Shown here: piece after piece, positions 17,701 through 26,425 of the stretch
How the letters are laid out: every line of letters starts with the position of its first letter
Numbering within the stretch: the stretch's first letter is position 1
NCBI RefSeq assembly: GCF_011752525.1
Contig: NZ_VWXI01000010.1
Coordinates: 147,539-211,538, forward strand
Reading direction: 5' to 3'
Source of the DNA: Pantoea sp. Cy-639
Lineage (GTDB): Bacteria; Pseudomonadota; Gammaproteobacteria; Pseudomonadales; Pseudomonadaceae
Length of the DNA: 64,000 nt
The notes under the pieces: model-generated
What the model was told of the DNA's origin: nothing
Databases searched by the model: none
The model's input: the letters and a program-made list of their open reading frames with translations, nothing else
Program-made: the position numbers and the translations under genes

Positions 17701-20058
17701 TCAAGCCTGGTTGTAGTCATCCATGCTCAATTCGCAGGGTGGGTAGTTGCGTTTCACCAGCGCGTTGGCCCAGAGCTCCAGCACCGCGCGACGGCTTTGC
17801 GGCATGTCCCGGGTGATCGGCATCGCCAGCGTGCTTTCTTCCTGGTAATCCTTGCTGATCAGCACGATCAACTGGTCGATCGCCCCTTCTACCCGCGAGA
17901 GGGAGTTGAGCGGCATGTACTTGTTCATGATCGGGTACAGGTAGAAGTACGGCTGCAGGATGCGCGGGTAGATGAACGACTCCCAGATCTGGGTGCTGGC
18001 ATCCTGGTCCTGATAGACGCGGTTCCAGGTGTCGACGAAGTCCTTCTGCAACTGCGGCTCCAGCGGCAGGACGCGCAGCGGGGCGAGGAAGTCGACATAG
18101 GCCTCGCCCAGCTGGAAGCTGAACGGCACGCTCTCGTCTGGCAGGAAGAAGCGCAAGGTCGGGAAGCCCGGCGCCACACCGCGCACGGTCAGGCGGGCGA
18201 TGCCGTTGGCGTCGGTGGTGATCCGCGTGGTGCTGTAATGCACCGTGCTGGTCGGTTTCTCCAACGTGCCTTCGCACTGGATCGGCTGTTCGAACGCCAG
18301 GCAAGGCCGCAAGGCAACGGCACCCGGGCTCGGCAGGTACTCCTGGTAGCTGACCTCCACGCCGTCGCCGATGGTCTCGACATCGCGTATGGCCGTGAGC
18401 TGGCGACCGGTGCCCTCGGTCACCTGGCGGGTGAGTGCGGCGGTACCGACGAACTGCGGCAGGTTGGCGGTATTGTTCTTGCGATTCTCCGGGTAGTCGA
18501 TGAACAGCGTGAACTCAGGCTGGTTGCTGAACGCCAGGTAGTAATCGGTCGTGCACATCATGTAGGCGTTGCCGTATTCCGCCACGGTCACCACGGTACC
18601 GGCCGGCGCGGGCTTGCCGTCGCACTGCACCATGATCTGCAGGGTCTTGCTGGCGCCCACGTCGACGAAACTGCCGCTTTCGACCACTTCGGCGGTCCAC
18701 ATCTGCTGGGTCGAGGCCAGCAGCGGGCTGTCCGCCACCCGTTGCAACTCCAGGGGACCACTGGCCAGCGTCTTCTGTGCCTCGGCGCTCAGGGGCAGGT
18801 CGAGAATGCCGGAGCGCAGGCGGAACGCCGACTGCTGATAGTCGCTGTAGCCAAAGCTGACCACCGGGGTGAACTGGTTGCCGTTGCGCACCCCGAGCTG
18901 GTAGGTGCCTGCGTCGTACTTCTCTGGCGCCGGGATGGCCGCGGCCTTGTCCACCGGGTAGCTGGGGAAGGTGTTGCCGAGGTCCAGCGACAAGGTGTTG
19001 CCGTGGACCTCGGCCGAAAGCACCCCGAGGGTCGCCGAGCTCGGCTGCGCGCCAGGGCGCTGCAGCGGCATTTTGTTCTCGGTCGGGACCAGCCGCCGCC
19101 CAGCCGGCGCGGTGGGGTACTCGTCGTCGAACCACAGGCCCAGGGTGCCGGCGGTGCGGCTGTAGGCGGGGTTGAAGACGATCTGGGTGGTGTCCTCCAG
19201 GCCCCGCTGGTAGATATCCTGTATCGCGGCCATGGCCAAGGGCGTGGTGGAGCGGGTGTTCATCGGCGGGTAGTCGTTGAAGACACCGTTCTTGTCGTAG
19301 CAGGTCATGAAGGTGGAGAAGCGGAACATCAGGCCCTTGGCGTTCTGCTGCAGCATCTGCTGCTGAAGGTTGCGCAAAAGTACCGAGTCGCCCACCGTCC
19401 AGGTCAGGTTCTCTCTGGGGAAGCAGGTCTGCCAGGTGGTGGTCACGTAGATCAGGCCGCCCAGGCTGCCGGCCCAGTTGAAGTTGAGGAAGCGGTCGAG
19501 CATGCGGAACTCGCGCTGGAGGACCAGCCCGCACTCGTCGTTGCCCAGCACCATCCGGTCGAAGTACAGCGCGGTGAAGGTGTTCTGCCAGGGGCTGACG
19601 TCGACGAACCGGGCAGGCGTGGGGTTGGGGCTGGCGAACGGATTGCCGAACAGGTTGAAGGGCTGGCCGATCAGCGCGTCGCTGTCGACATAGCCGCCGC
19701 CGGGCAGTTCGCCACCCAGGACCAGGGAGCGGGTCTGCTTGTAGTCGACGGTGCCACAGGCATTGTCGCCGAACAGGTCCCACTCGCCGGGGATCATGAT
19801 CGGTGGGTTCTGCCCGACGTTGCCCGGTACCTGGGTGACGTAGTCGGGCGCCTCGTGCAGCACCCGCGGGGCGATGGTCCAGGGCATCAGGGTGCTGGCG
19901 GCGTTTTCCGGGGTGATGTTGTAGTACTTGAGGAAGCGCCAGTTCATCTCGGCCCTGACCGCGTCGTACAACGGGTACATGTCGTTGTTGTTGCCCGTCG
20001 GCGGGTTCCAGTACATATGGCCGTTGAGGTAGATGCGCGGGAAGTTCAATACGCTCAT
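17701..20058 (-). CDS. VioB/RebD N-terminal-half-like protein (copy 2)
   Basis: A 785-aa protein, paralogous to the one at 13564-15375 but with a longer middle. The opening MSVLNFPRIYLNGHMYWNPPTGNNND strongly recalls the VioB start (PR-x-H/Y-F/L-x-G ... PTxNxD). GLMFRFSTFMTC, AGTLGLWFDDEYP..AGRRLVP and the C-terminal block TLAMPITRDMPQSRRAVLELWA correspond to equivalent blocks in the paralogue and, from memory, in VioB. It lacks the ferritin-like C-terminal domain of VioB. No signal peptide. AAGGAG lies just upstream of ATG 20058, and it starts 10 bp after the cytochrome gene ahead of it. Function unknown; a cytoplasmic oxidative or imine-coupling role is inferred. Confidence 0.62.
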   Translation of the reverse strand: MSVLNFPRIYLNGHMYWNPPTGNNNDMYPLYDAVRAEMNWRFLKYYNITPENAASTLMPWTIAPRVLHEAPDYVTQVPGNVGQNPPIMIPGEWDLFGDNACGTVDYKQTRSLVLGGELPGGGYVDSDALIGQPFNLFGNPFASPNPTPARFVDVSPWQNTFTALYFDRMVLGNDECGLVLQREFRMLDRFLNFNWAGSLGGLIYVTTTWQTCFPRENLTWTVGDSVLLRNLQQQMLQQNAKGLMFRFSTFMTCYDKNGVFNDYPPMNTRSTTPLAMAAIQDIYQRGLEDTTQIVFNPAYSRTAGTLGLWFDDEYPTAPAGRRLVPTENKMPLQRPGAQPSSATLGVLSAEVHGNTLSLDLGNTFPSYPVDKAAAIPAPEKYDAGTYQLGVRNGNQFTPVVSFGYSDYQQSAFRLRSGILDLPLSAEAQKTLASGPLELQRVADSPLLASTQQMWTAEVVESGSFVDVGASKTLQIMVQCDGKPAPAGTVVTVAEYGNAYMMCTTDYYLAFSNQPEFTLFIDYPENRKNNTANLPQFVGTAALTRQVTEGTGRQLTAIRDVETIGDGVEVSYQEYLPSPGAVALRPCLAFEQPIQCEGTLEKPTSTVHYSTTRITTDANGIARLTVRGVAPGFPTLRFFLPDESVPFSFQLGEAYVDFLAPLRVLPLEPQLQKDFVDTWNRVYQDQDASTQIWESFIYPRILQPYFYLYPIMNKYMPLNSLSRVEGAIDQLIVLISKDYQEESTLAMPITRDMPQSRRAVLELWANALVKRNYPPCELSMDDYNQA

Positions 20059-20068
20059 GTCGTGCTCC

Positions 20069-21208
20069 TTAGCGTTGCCACTGGGCGCGCTTCAGCGACC
20101 AGACAAAGTCCAGTTTGTTGTAGCCGGCGAAGGCGGAGTCCGGCACCGGTTCGGTGGGATAGACGATGCCGCCCTGTTCCTTGTGCGCGAAGTTGTAATA
20201 ACCCTTCTGCTTCGAATAGGCGGCCGTGCCGTGGCAGGCGAAGCAGGACGACTGGTACTGGAAGGCGGATTCGAGCTGGGAATTGGCGAGCAGCTTGGGG
20301 TTGGTCTCGAACTGGGTGCCGATCAGCTCGTATTGCGCAAGGTCCGGGTACTGGCCCTGGAAGTCGCGGTTGACCGGTTGCGCCGCGGTGGTCGGCCCGG
20401 TGCTGTTGGTCATCGGCTTGGGCGGGATGGCGTTGGTCACCGTGTACTTGGCGTTGTTGCGGTTCTCGAAGGTGGTCCAGACCCAGCCGGGGTTGAGCTT
20501 GTTGATCACGTGCAGGCCGCTGAGCGCGGCATAGCCGACCGCGTACGAACCATCCTGTTGCAGGTAGTAGGCCTGGGCGATGTAGTAGCCATCGTCCTGC
20601 AGCGTCTTCTGGTAGCCGGCGTCGGCGCCGATCCACAGCCAGGCAGCCTTCAGCTCCCAGGCAGTGGAAGGGAAGTCCAGGTTGCTGGTCAGGGCAGCCT
20701 GGCCGTTCATGTTGTACACCTGCTCCTTGACGATGTAGTCGAAGGTGTCCTGGCCCATCAGCAGTTGGAAACGCACCGGCTTGCCACTCTCGGTCGATGG
20801 CACCGCGCCACCCATCTCCAGCGCCAGGCCGTCGACCTGCTGGACGGCGTTGAGGTTGTGGAAGGCACGTTCGGGGTTCATGCCCATGGCCGTGCCGGCC
20901 TTGAGCACCTCGGCTGGAGTCGGCACGCTCTGGCCGTAGGGCTGCGGCGCGGCGCCATTGCTCAGGTAGACCTGGTCGGAGGGCTTGAAGGTTTCCCAGA
21001 CCCGATCGAGGTTGTTGGCCGCCGGCTGGTTCAGGCACACGAACCAGTTCCAGCTCAGCGCTTCAGGCCCCTGGGCGAACTGCGCCCGGGTCTGTTCGAG
21101 GTTGTCGGCAAACCGCAGGAAATTACTGCAGTCGAAGGTGTTGGTGTCCCCGGCATGGGCCAATCCGGCCAATGTGCTGAGAACGGTCAGGGAGATGGCG
21201 CGCCGCAT
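20069..21208 (-). CDS. Secreted mono-heme c-type cytochrome (copy 2)
   Basis: A 379-aa protein with signal peptide MRRAISLTVLSTLAGLAHA and heme c site CFACH at C322-C325-H326. It is paralogous to the cytochrome at 15372-16670 (LSWNWFVCLNQP, VWETFK, GLHVINK, WVWTTFENR). Its ATG has AAGGAG six bases upstream and lies inside the 3' end of eboF (22-bp overlap), which ties the cytochrome/VioB-like modules to the ebo genes in one transcript. The protein would be periplasmic; a single heme argues for electron transfer or a small redox step. Confidence 0.8.
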   Translation of the reverse strand: MRRAISLTVLSTLAGLAHAGDTNTFDCSNFLRFADNLEQTRAQFAQGPEALSWNWFVCLNQPAANNLDRVWETFKPSDQVYLSNGAAPQPYGQSVPTPAEVLKAGTAMGMNPERAFHNLNAVQQVDGLALEMGGAVPSTESGKPVRFQLLMGQDTFDYIVKEQVYNMNGQAALTSNLDFPSTAWELKAAWLWIGADAGYQKTLQDDGYYIAQAYYLQQDGSYAVGYAALSGLHVINKLNPGWVWTTFENRNNAKYTVTNAIPPKPMTNSTGPTTAAQPVNRDFQGQYPDLAQYELIGTQFETNPKLLANSQLESAFQYQSSCFACHGTAAYSKQKGYYNFAHKEQGGIVYPTEPVPDSAFAGYNKLDFVWSLKRAQWQR

Positions 21209-22632
21209 GGAAGCTCCTTGGCATTGGCCAGTTCGGTGTATGAGTGCCCCAGGAAATGCTGCAGGAGCAGTTGTTTCACCGCCGTTGCCGCCAGGCTGCG
21301 CGGCAACGGCAGGTCACAATCGGTGATCAGCAGCGGCGCGACCTGCTCGTTGGCAGGTAGGCGGCCATGGCTGCCGCGGACCATTCGGGTATCCAGCGGG
21401 ATCAGGTCCATGTAGTAGCGAAAACCGAGTTTCTTCTGCAGCAGGCGCCGCGCCACTCTCAGCCGCGGGAAGCGGATGGCGGGGTCGATGAACAGCTCCA
21501 GCGGGTCGTAGCCGGGCTTGCGGTGGATGTCCACGGTACGGGCGAAGTCGGGCGCCTTGTCCGCGTCGAGCCAGTAGTGGTAGTCGAACCAGTACCCCGC
21601 TGCGGCCACCGCCACCAGTTCGCCGCTGCGCGGGTGGTCCAGCTGCCAGGCCCGTTGCGCGGCCTTGTCCAGTACCTGCTCGATGCCTGGTTGGCGCTGC
21701 AGCAGCGCCTTGACCCGGGGAATATCTTCGGCCCGCCTGATATAAACGTGCGCCACCTGGTGATCGACCACGGCGAAGGCCGCGCTGGCCCCACAGTCGA
21801 GCAACTCCCAGGTCAGCGACTGGCGCACCTGCAGCCAGCCTTCCGTGCGCAGCAGGCGATTGATCGACAGCGACTGCTCGACGGCCTCGATGCCGTACTC
21901 GGACAGCAGCATCACCGCCGCGCCCTGGGCCTGGGCGAAATCCAGCAGGCGGCCGACCTCGGCATCGATGGCCCGCACTTCATCGGCGATCGATGGGTGA
22001 TCCGGCCCCAGGCGTTGCAGGCTGTAGTCCAGGTGGGGCAGGTAGACCAGTTGCAGGTCGGGCTGGTTGAGCTGGAACTCGCAGATGGCGCAGTCGACGA
22101 TCCAGCGGCTCGAGGCGATGCCGGACGCCGGCCCCCAGAAGCTCGGGAACGGAAACGTGCCGATTTGCCGCTCGATCTGCTCGTGCAGGCCGGCTGGCGA
22201 GGAATACAGGCCGAACAGCTTGCGGCCGTCGGCGGGATAGTGGGGGCGCGGGGTGATGGCGGCATCGACGTCGGCGTACATGTTGTACCACCAGAACAGC
22301 TGGCTGCAGCGAAACCCGGGCAGCTCGCGTTTGAGGGTCTGCCAGACCTTCTCCCCCTGGATCAGCCCGTTGGGCTGCAGCCAGAAACGCACCTCGGCGG
22401 TGTCACGGAAATACCAGCCATTGCCGACGATCCCGTGCGCCGACGGTGCCTGACCGGTGAGGATCGAGGCTTGTACCGTGGAGGTGACGGCAGGAAACAC
22501 CGGTTGCAGGCTGGCCATCCGCGCGCTCTGCAGCAGGCGGTTGATGTGCGGTGTCGCGGCGCCCAGCAGCGCGGGGGTCAACCCGACCACGTTGATCAGC
22601 AGCAGCGGCCGGCGTGCAGGCTCAGAACGCAT
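21187..22632 (-). CDS. eboF: EboF: alkaline-phosphatase-superfamily hydrolase
   Basis: A 481-aa protein of the type I phosphodiesterase/nucleotide pyrophosphatase group. Visible motifs are the N-terminal LLINVVGLTP (metal site region), VFPAVTSTVQASILTGQAPSAHGIVGN with the nucleophile Thr (VTST), YLPHLDYSLQRLGPDHP (D-x3-Q/H metal ligands) and LLSEYGIE where phosphodiesterases have SDHGM. In ebo clusters this is the sixth conserved gene. Substrate unknown; a phosphorylated or nucleotide-linked intermediate is likely. It overlaps eboE by 11 bp. The SEYG variant at the metal-binding loop is typical of the subfamily rather than a defect, as far as I recall. Confidence 0.82.
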   Translation of the reverse strand: MRSEPARRPLLLINVVGLTPALLGAATPHINRLLQSARMASLQPVFPAVTSTVQASILTGQAPSAHGIVGNGWYFRDTAEVRFWLQPNGLIQGEKVWQTLKRELPGFRCSQLFWWYNMYADVDAAITPRPHYPADGRKLFGLYSSPAGLHEQIERQIGTFPFPSFWGPASGIASSRWIVDCAICEFQLNQPDLQLVYLPHLDYSLQRLGPDHPSIADEVRAIDAEVGRLLDFAQAQGAAVMLLSEYGIEAVEQSLSINRLLRTEGWLQVRQSLTWELLDCGASAAFAVVDHQVAHVYIRRAEDIPRVKALLQRQPGIEQVLDKAAQRAWQLDHPRSGELVAVAAAGYWFDYHYWLDADKAPDFARTVDIHRKPGYDPLELFIDPAIRFPRLRVARRLLQKKLGFRYYMDLIPLDTRMVRGSHGRLPANEQVAPLLITDCDLPLPRSLAATAVKQLLLQHFLGHSYTELANAKELPCGAPSP

Positions 22633-23854
22633 GGGGCGCTACCTCCCGGACTGGCGCCTGCAGCAGTCGCCGCGAGCGCAGTTGCTGTTCCACCCACAGC
22701 AGCTCGGCGGCGATCCCTTCGAGCTGGGCCTGCTCGTCGGCCGGGCGCACGGCGTCGGGCAGCACGCCCCAGCTGTAGGTTTCCACTTCCAGCACCGGGC
22801 GCAGGTCATCGTGTTCGGCGAGATAGTCGAAGGTCCGCGACAACGCGTCCTGGGTGGCGCCGAGTTCGGGCAGCAGCAGGTGCTCGCTGAACAGCGGAAC
22901 ATGGAAGTGAATCCGCAACTCGGCGTAGCGTCCGGACTCCCGGCTGCAGGCCGCGAGCGCGGCGGGCAGGTCCGGCCAGGCCAGCAGGCCCCCCTGGCTG
23001 TCGCGGGCCTTCACCTGGTGCAGGTAGGTGGTTTCGCAAAAATCGCCGACCACGGCGAGCACCTGCTGGCGGTGCGCGTCGTCCGTGGCGGGCAAGCGGC
23101 AGACCAGGGCGTTGGACAGCTGGATCTTGCCGATGGGGACCCGGGCTTGGCGCAGTTGTTCGAGCGATTGGTAGCAGTCCTCGAACATCACCGCCTGGTG
23201 GCAGACATCGAAACACAGCGCCAGGTATTCATGGTGAGGGTCGCTGGACTGCCAGTGACGGAAGAAATCGATGGCCTGGCGGGTGGTTTCCAGCACGCAA
23301 TCCGGCTCCATCTCCAGGCAGAACACGATTTTCCGGCCGCTCTCCAGGTGCAGCCGGGCCAGCGCGGCGGTGAGCTGACGCAGGTGGTGCTCGGCACGCT
23401 GTTGCAGGGCCGGGGTCCAGGTGGCGGCGTAGCCCAGCGGCACGGTGGAGATCACCCCCTGCGGGCAGTCGGGCGGCATGGCCTGGGCCAGGATCCGCGC
23501 CAGGTCCAGGCTGTACGCCAGACGCTGCGGCTGGGCCCAGCTGGGCAGGTAGACCTCGGCTTTCACCGCGCCGTCATGGAACTGCCCATACGGGAAGCCG
23601 TTGAGCGAGGTCAGGCGCAGGCCACTGCGCCGCAGCAGGTCGACAAACGCGTGGCGCGCGGGCGCCTGGCGCAGCTCGGCGGCGGCGTGGGCGCAGATCC
23701 ACAGGCCGCTGTCCTGCTCGCTCAGCCCGCGCCGCCCGCGCACGCCCTGGAAGTGGCGCAGGATGGAGGCCTGCAGCCCGGCCAGGTCGCGGGTCGGGTG
23801 GACATTGGCGCAATAGCCGAGCTGCGTGGCGGTCCAGCCCATGGCGCAGGTCAT
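22622..23854 (-). CDS. eboE: EboE: TIM-barrel sugar-phosphate isomerase/AP-endonuclease-like
   Basis: A 410-aa protein of the xylose-isomerase-like TIM-barrel family with metal ligand candidates in CLEMEPD, CFDVCHQ, RIHFHVPL and VLEVETYSW. Start ATG 23854 overlaps the eboB stop by four bases; the longer frame beginning at 23899 lies inside eboB and is less likely. Fold members isomerise or cleave sugars and related polyols using divalent metals. In ebo clusters the gene accompanies EboD and EboF, fitting synthesis of a cyclitol- or sugar-derived product. The true substrate is unknown. Confidence 0.82.
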   Translation of the reverse strand: MTCAMGWTATQLGYCANVHPTRDLAGLQASILRHFQGVRGRRGLSEQDSGLWICAHAAAELRQAPARHAFVDLLRRSGLRLTSLNGFPYGQFHDGAVKAEVYLPSWAQPQRLAYSLDLARILAQAMPPDCPQGVISTVPLGYAATWTPALQQRAEHHLRQLTAALARLHLESGRKIVFCLEMEPDCVLETTRQAIDFFRHWQSSDPHHEYLALCFDVCHQAVMFEDCYQSLEQLRQARVPIGKIQLSNALVCRLPATDDAHRQQVLAVVGDFCETTYLHQVKARDSQGGLLAWPDLPAALAACSRESGRYAELRIHFHVPLFSEHLLLPELGATQDALSRTFDYLAEHDDLRPVLEVETYSWGVLPDAVRPADEQAQLEGIAAELLWVEQQLRSRRLLQAPVREVAPHAF

Positions 23855-24735
23855 TTGATCACCGGGTCCTGGCCACGCAGGGCCGAGTTCTCCTGCCATT
23901 GGCGGCGCTGGTCGATCGGCAGCGGGGTGCCGACCAGGGCCTTGTCCAACTGGCCGCTCTGGGCGAAGAAGTCCACCGGGTTATGGAACAGCACCTGTTC
24001 CACCTGGGCCTCGCTGAAGCCTGCGCCGAGCATGGCCTGGCCGGTCTTGGGCACCTTGAGCGGGTCGCTGATGCCCCAGTCGGCGGCGCTATTGACCACC
24101 ATCTTTTCCGTGCCGTACTGCTGGAGCAGGGCGACCATGCGCTGTTCGGACATCTTGGTGTTGGGGTAGATCGAGTGGCCGCGCCAGCAGTCGCTGTCGA
24201 GTACCAGCGGCAGGGTCAGCTCGTTGAGGTGGTCGATGATCACCAGGTGCTCGGCGATGCCCACCTCGCGGATCACCGCCAGGGTGCGCTTGGTACCGCC
24301 GATCTTGTCGCGGTGTGGGGTGTGCACCAGCACCGGCAGGTTGAACTGCCTGGCCAGGTCCAGCTGGGCGGCGAGGAAGCGATCCTCCTCGGGCGTGATG
24401 TCGTCGTAGCCGATTTCGCCGACCGCGACCACGCCGTCCTTCACCAGGTAGCGCGGCAGCACCTGCAGGACCTCGTCGGCCACCGACAGGTCGTTGGCTT
24501 CCTTGGGGTTGAGGCCGATGGTGCAGAAGTGATGGATGCCGAACATGCTGGCGCGAAAGCGCTCCCAGCCGAGCAGGGTGTCGAAGTAGTCGATGAAACT
24601 GCCGACGCTGGTCCTGGCCTGGCCCTGCCAGAACGCCGGCTCGATGACCCCGGTGATGCCGGCGGCGGCCATGTTCTGGTAGTCGTCGGTGGTGCGGCTG
24701 ACCATATGGATATGCGGGTCGAAATACTTGGGCAT
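23851..24735 (-). CDS. eboB: EboB: TatD-like metal-dependent hydrolase
   Basis: A 294-aa amidohydrolase-fold protein. The DPHIHM motif at the N-terminus, a Glu ligand in VAVGEIGYD, HTPHRDK and IDHLNE match the metal ligands of TatD/YcfH proteins. The later part (NTKMSEQRMVALLQQYG, NSAADWG) is characteristic of the ebo-associated branch. It is preceded by eboA with a 35-bp gap, the largest gap inside the six ebo genes, and overlaps eboE by four bases. Cytoplasmic; substrate unknown. Confidence 0.85.
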   Translation of the reverse strand: MPKYFDPHIHMVSRTTDDYQNMAAAGITGVIEPAFWQGQARTSVGSFIDYFDTLLGWERFRASMFGIHHFCTIGLNPKEANDLSVADEVLQVLPRYLVKDGVVAVGEIGYDDITPEEDRFLAAQLDLARQFNLPVLVHTPHRDKIGGTKRTLAVIREVGIAEHLVIIDHLNELTLPLVLDSDCWRGHSIYPNTKMSEQRMVALLQQYGTEKMVVNSAADWGISDPLKVPKTGQAMLGAGFSEAQVEQVLFHNPVDFFAQSGQLDKALVGTPLPIDQRRQWQENSALRGQDPVIK

Positions 24736-24770
24736 GGTGAATCCTCGTCAGGGAAGAACGTCGTCGCGGT

Positions 24771-25541
24771 TCAGGTTGCGCAGGGGGCTAGGCAGTCATG
24801 CCAGGCGGGAGGCAAACGTTGCTGCTCGGCCAGGCCGAGCAGGCGCTGGCGTTGCGCCGGGCTGAGCAGCTCGAAGGCGATCACCTGGGGCAGGCCGGGG
24901 GACACCGGGCGCTGCGCTGCGAGCTGCTCGTCGAGCAGGTCGAGGGCCAGCTGGTTGAGGGTGACGCCGTGACGCTGGGCCAGGCCGTGCAGGCGGCGTA
25001 CGTCCAGCCCCATGCCCAGGGCCTTGAGCACCAGTTGGTGGAACGCCCGCTCCGGGTAGTGGCGCGACGGGTAGGCGGTGTCCAGGGCCAGCGCGGCGAA
25101 CACCTGGCTGTTGCTGGTGCGTCCGGCCTGCAGGGCCAAGGCCAGGCACTGCCCGTGGCAGTCAAGCCAGTCGAGGGCCTTGAGCAGGGCGACTTTTTCC
25201 TGGTCGTCGCCCCACAGGAACAACTGGCGCAGCAGTGGCAACTGGTCTTGCGCGGCCTGCTGCCCGAGGGCCCGGGCCAGCAGCAGGGCACGGGCCAGTT
25301 GCAGTGTGCTCCAGTCACCGTCGTCAGGTATCGCCTGTTCGCGCAACTGGCGCTTGCACTGGCTGCTCAGGCGCGCGCAGGTCAGGGCGTCGGGGGATTG
25401 GCCGAGTTGCTCCTGTGCCTGGTGCCACCAACGCAGCTCGTGTTGCCCGAGCTGTTGGGCCAGGGCCTGGTGCCGGGCTTCCAGGCAGTCGCGACGCTGC
25501 TCGAGCGCCACCGTGGGCGATGCGGTGTTGTCGATGTTCAT
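24771..25541 (-). CDS. eboA: EboA domain protein
   Basis: A 256-aa soluble, mostly helical protein rich in Leu, Gln and Ala. It has no catalytic motif that I recognise. Assignment rests on position between eboC and eboB, on size, and on HEAT-like segments such as LFLWGDDQEKVALLKALDWL and FAALALDTAYPSRHYPERAFHQLVLKAL, which resemble EboA as I remember it. ATG 25541 overlaps the eboC stop by four bases; the frame continues further upstream within eboC but that part is a shadow. It may act as a scaffold or partner for the membrane protein EboC. Confidence 0.75.
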   Translation of the reverse strand: MNIDNTASPTVALEQRRDCLEARHQALAQQLGQHELRWWHQAQEQLGQSPDALTCARLSSQCKRQLREQAIPDDGDWSTLQLARALLLARALGQQAAQDQLPLLRQLFLWGDDQEKVALLKALDWLDCHGQCLALALQAGRTSNSQVFAALALDTAYPSRHYPERAFHQLVLKALGMGLDVRRLHGLAQRHGVTLNQLALDLLDEQLAAQRPVSPGLPQVIAFELLSPAQRQRLLGLAEQQRLPPAWHDCLAPCAT

Positions 25542-26425
25542 GTCGGTTTGATCCAGCGCTGGAAATAGGGAAGCAGGAGGAACACCAGGACACACAGCAG
25601 GCTGCCCAGGGGTTGGTTGGCCACGGCCATCACCAGCGCGTCGAACAGCGGCAGGGCCGCGAGTCCGGCACCGATGAAGGCGCGTACCTGGCGTCGATGC
25701 GGGTCGGCCAGGTGTCGCCAGTAGTGCCAGCCGAGCCAACCCAGCCACAGCGCCAGTACTGCCCAGAACCACAGGTTGTCGGCGTAGCCCGCCAGGGCCA
25801 GGGGGCTGAGCATCAGCAACAGCGGGACGCGGCTCAGCAACTGGTTGAGGTGTTCCTGGCGCGCCAGGTAGGTCAGCCCGCTGATATAGATGCCCAGCAG
25901 CAACGCGCACAGCCAGCTCGGCTCGGCGGGCATCGCCAGGCTCGCGGCGGCGGTGAGGTAGAGCGCGGAGCGGCAGGCCCCCATCAGCCAGACGCTATGG
26001 ACGTACTTCTTGTGCAGCAGGTTGTAGCCAAGGATGCAGGCCACCAGCAGGGTGACGCTGCCCAGCAGCCAGTGCGGCTGCTCGACCAGCCGGGTCAGGC
26101 CCAGGGTCGCGGCCGCGGCCAGCAGCCACAGCAGGCCGACGGCCAGGCGCAACTGCTGCCGGCTGACCAGTCCCAGGGTGAGCGGCCGCGGGTTGTCGTG
26201 CTGCTGGTCCCAGTCGGCGTCCAGCAGGTCGTTGAGCAACATGCCGGCCAGGTACAACAGCGACAGCAGGGCCAGCAGCAGGACCCACACCAGCGACGAG
26301 GGCGGCGCCAGGGCACCGGCGCTGCTGGCGAGCAGGGCGGCGGCCAGGGTGTTGGTCCACACGGTCGGCAGGTTGGACACCCGGCCGACGGTCATCCAGG
26401 TCTTCAACTGCGGGGTCGGATTCAT
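25538..26425 (-). CDS. eboC: EboC: UbiA-family prenyltransferase-like membrane protein
   Basis: A 295-aa protein with eight or nine hydrophobic helices. The first UbiA aspartate-rich motif is present (N65-D66-x2-D69-x-D71-x-D73...NPRPL), and the second loop has YNLLHKKYVHSVWLMGACR, which lacks a clear second DxxxD. UbiA enzymes attach prenyl groups to aromatic or polar acceptors at the inner membrane. In ebo clusters EboC is thought to help make or move a lipid-linked or secreted precursor. It overlaps both neighbours by four bases (eboD and eboA), so translation is coupled. Confidence 0.87.
   Translation of the reverse strand: MNPTPQLKTWMTVGRVSNLPTVWTNTLAAALLASSAGALAPPSSLVWVLLLALLSLLYLAGMLLNDLLDADWDQQHDNPRPLTLGLVSRQQLRLAVGLLWLLAAAATLGLTRLVEQPHWLLGSVTLLVACILGYNLLHKKYVHSVWLMGACRSALYLTAAASLAMPAEPSWLCALLLGIYISGLTYLARQEHLNQLLSRVPLLLMLSPLALAGYADNLWFWAVLALWLGWLGWHYWRHLADPHRRQVRAFIGAGLAALPLFDALVMAVANQPLGSLLCVLVFLLLPYFQRWIKPT

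Noticed and set aside
17677..20373. Long plus-strand open frame (about 900 codons) opposite the VioB-like gene
   Set aside because: It is the antisense shadow of a high-GC gene: Ala/Arg/Gly/Val-rich, no domain, and no ribosome site. The minus-strand frame has coherent motifs and a paralogue.
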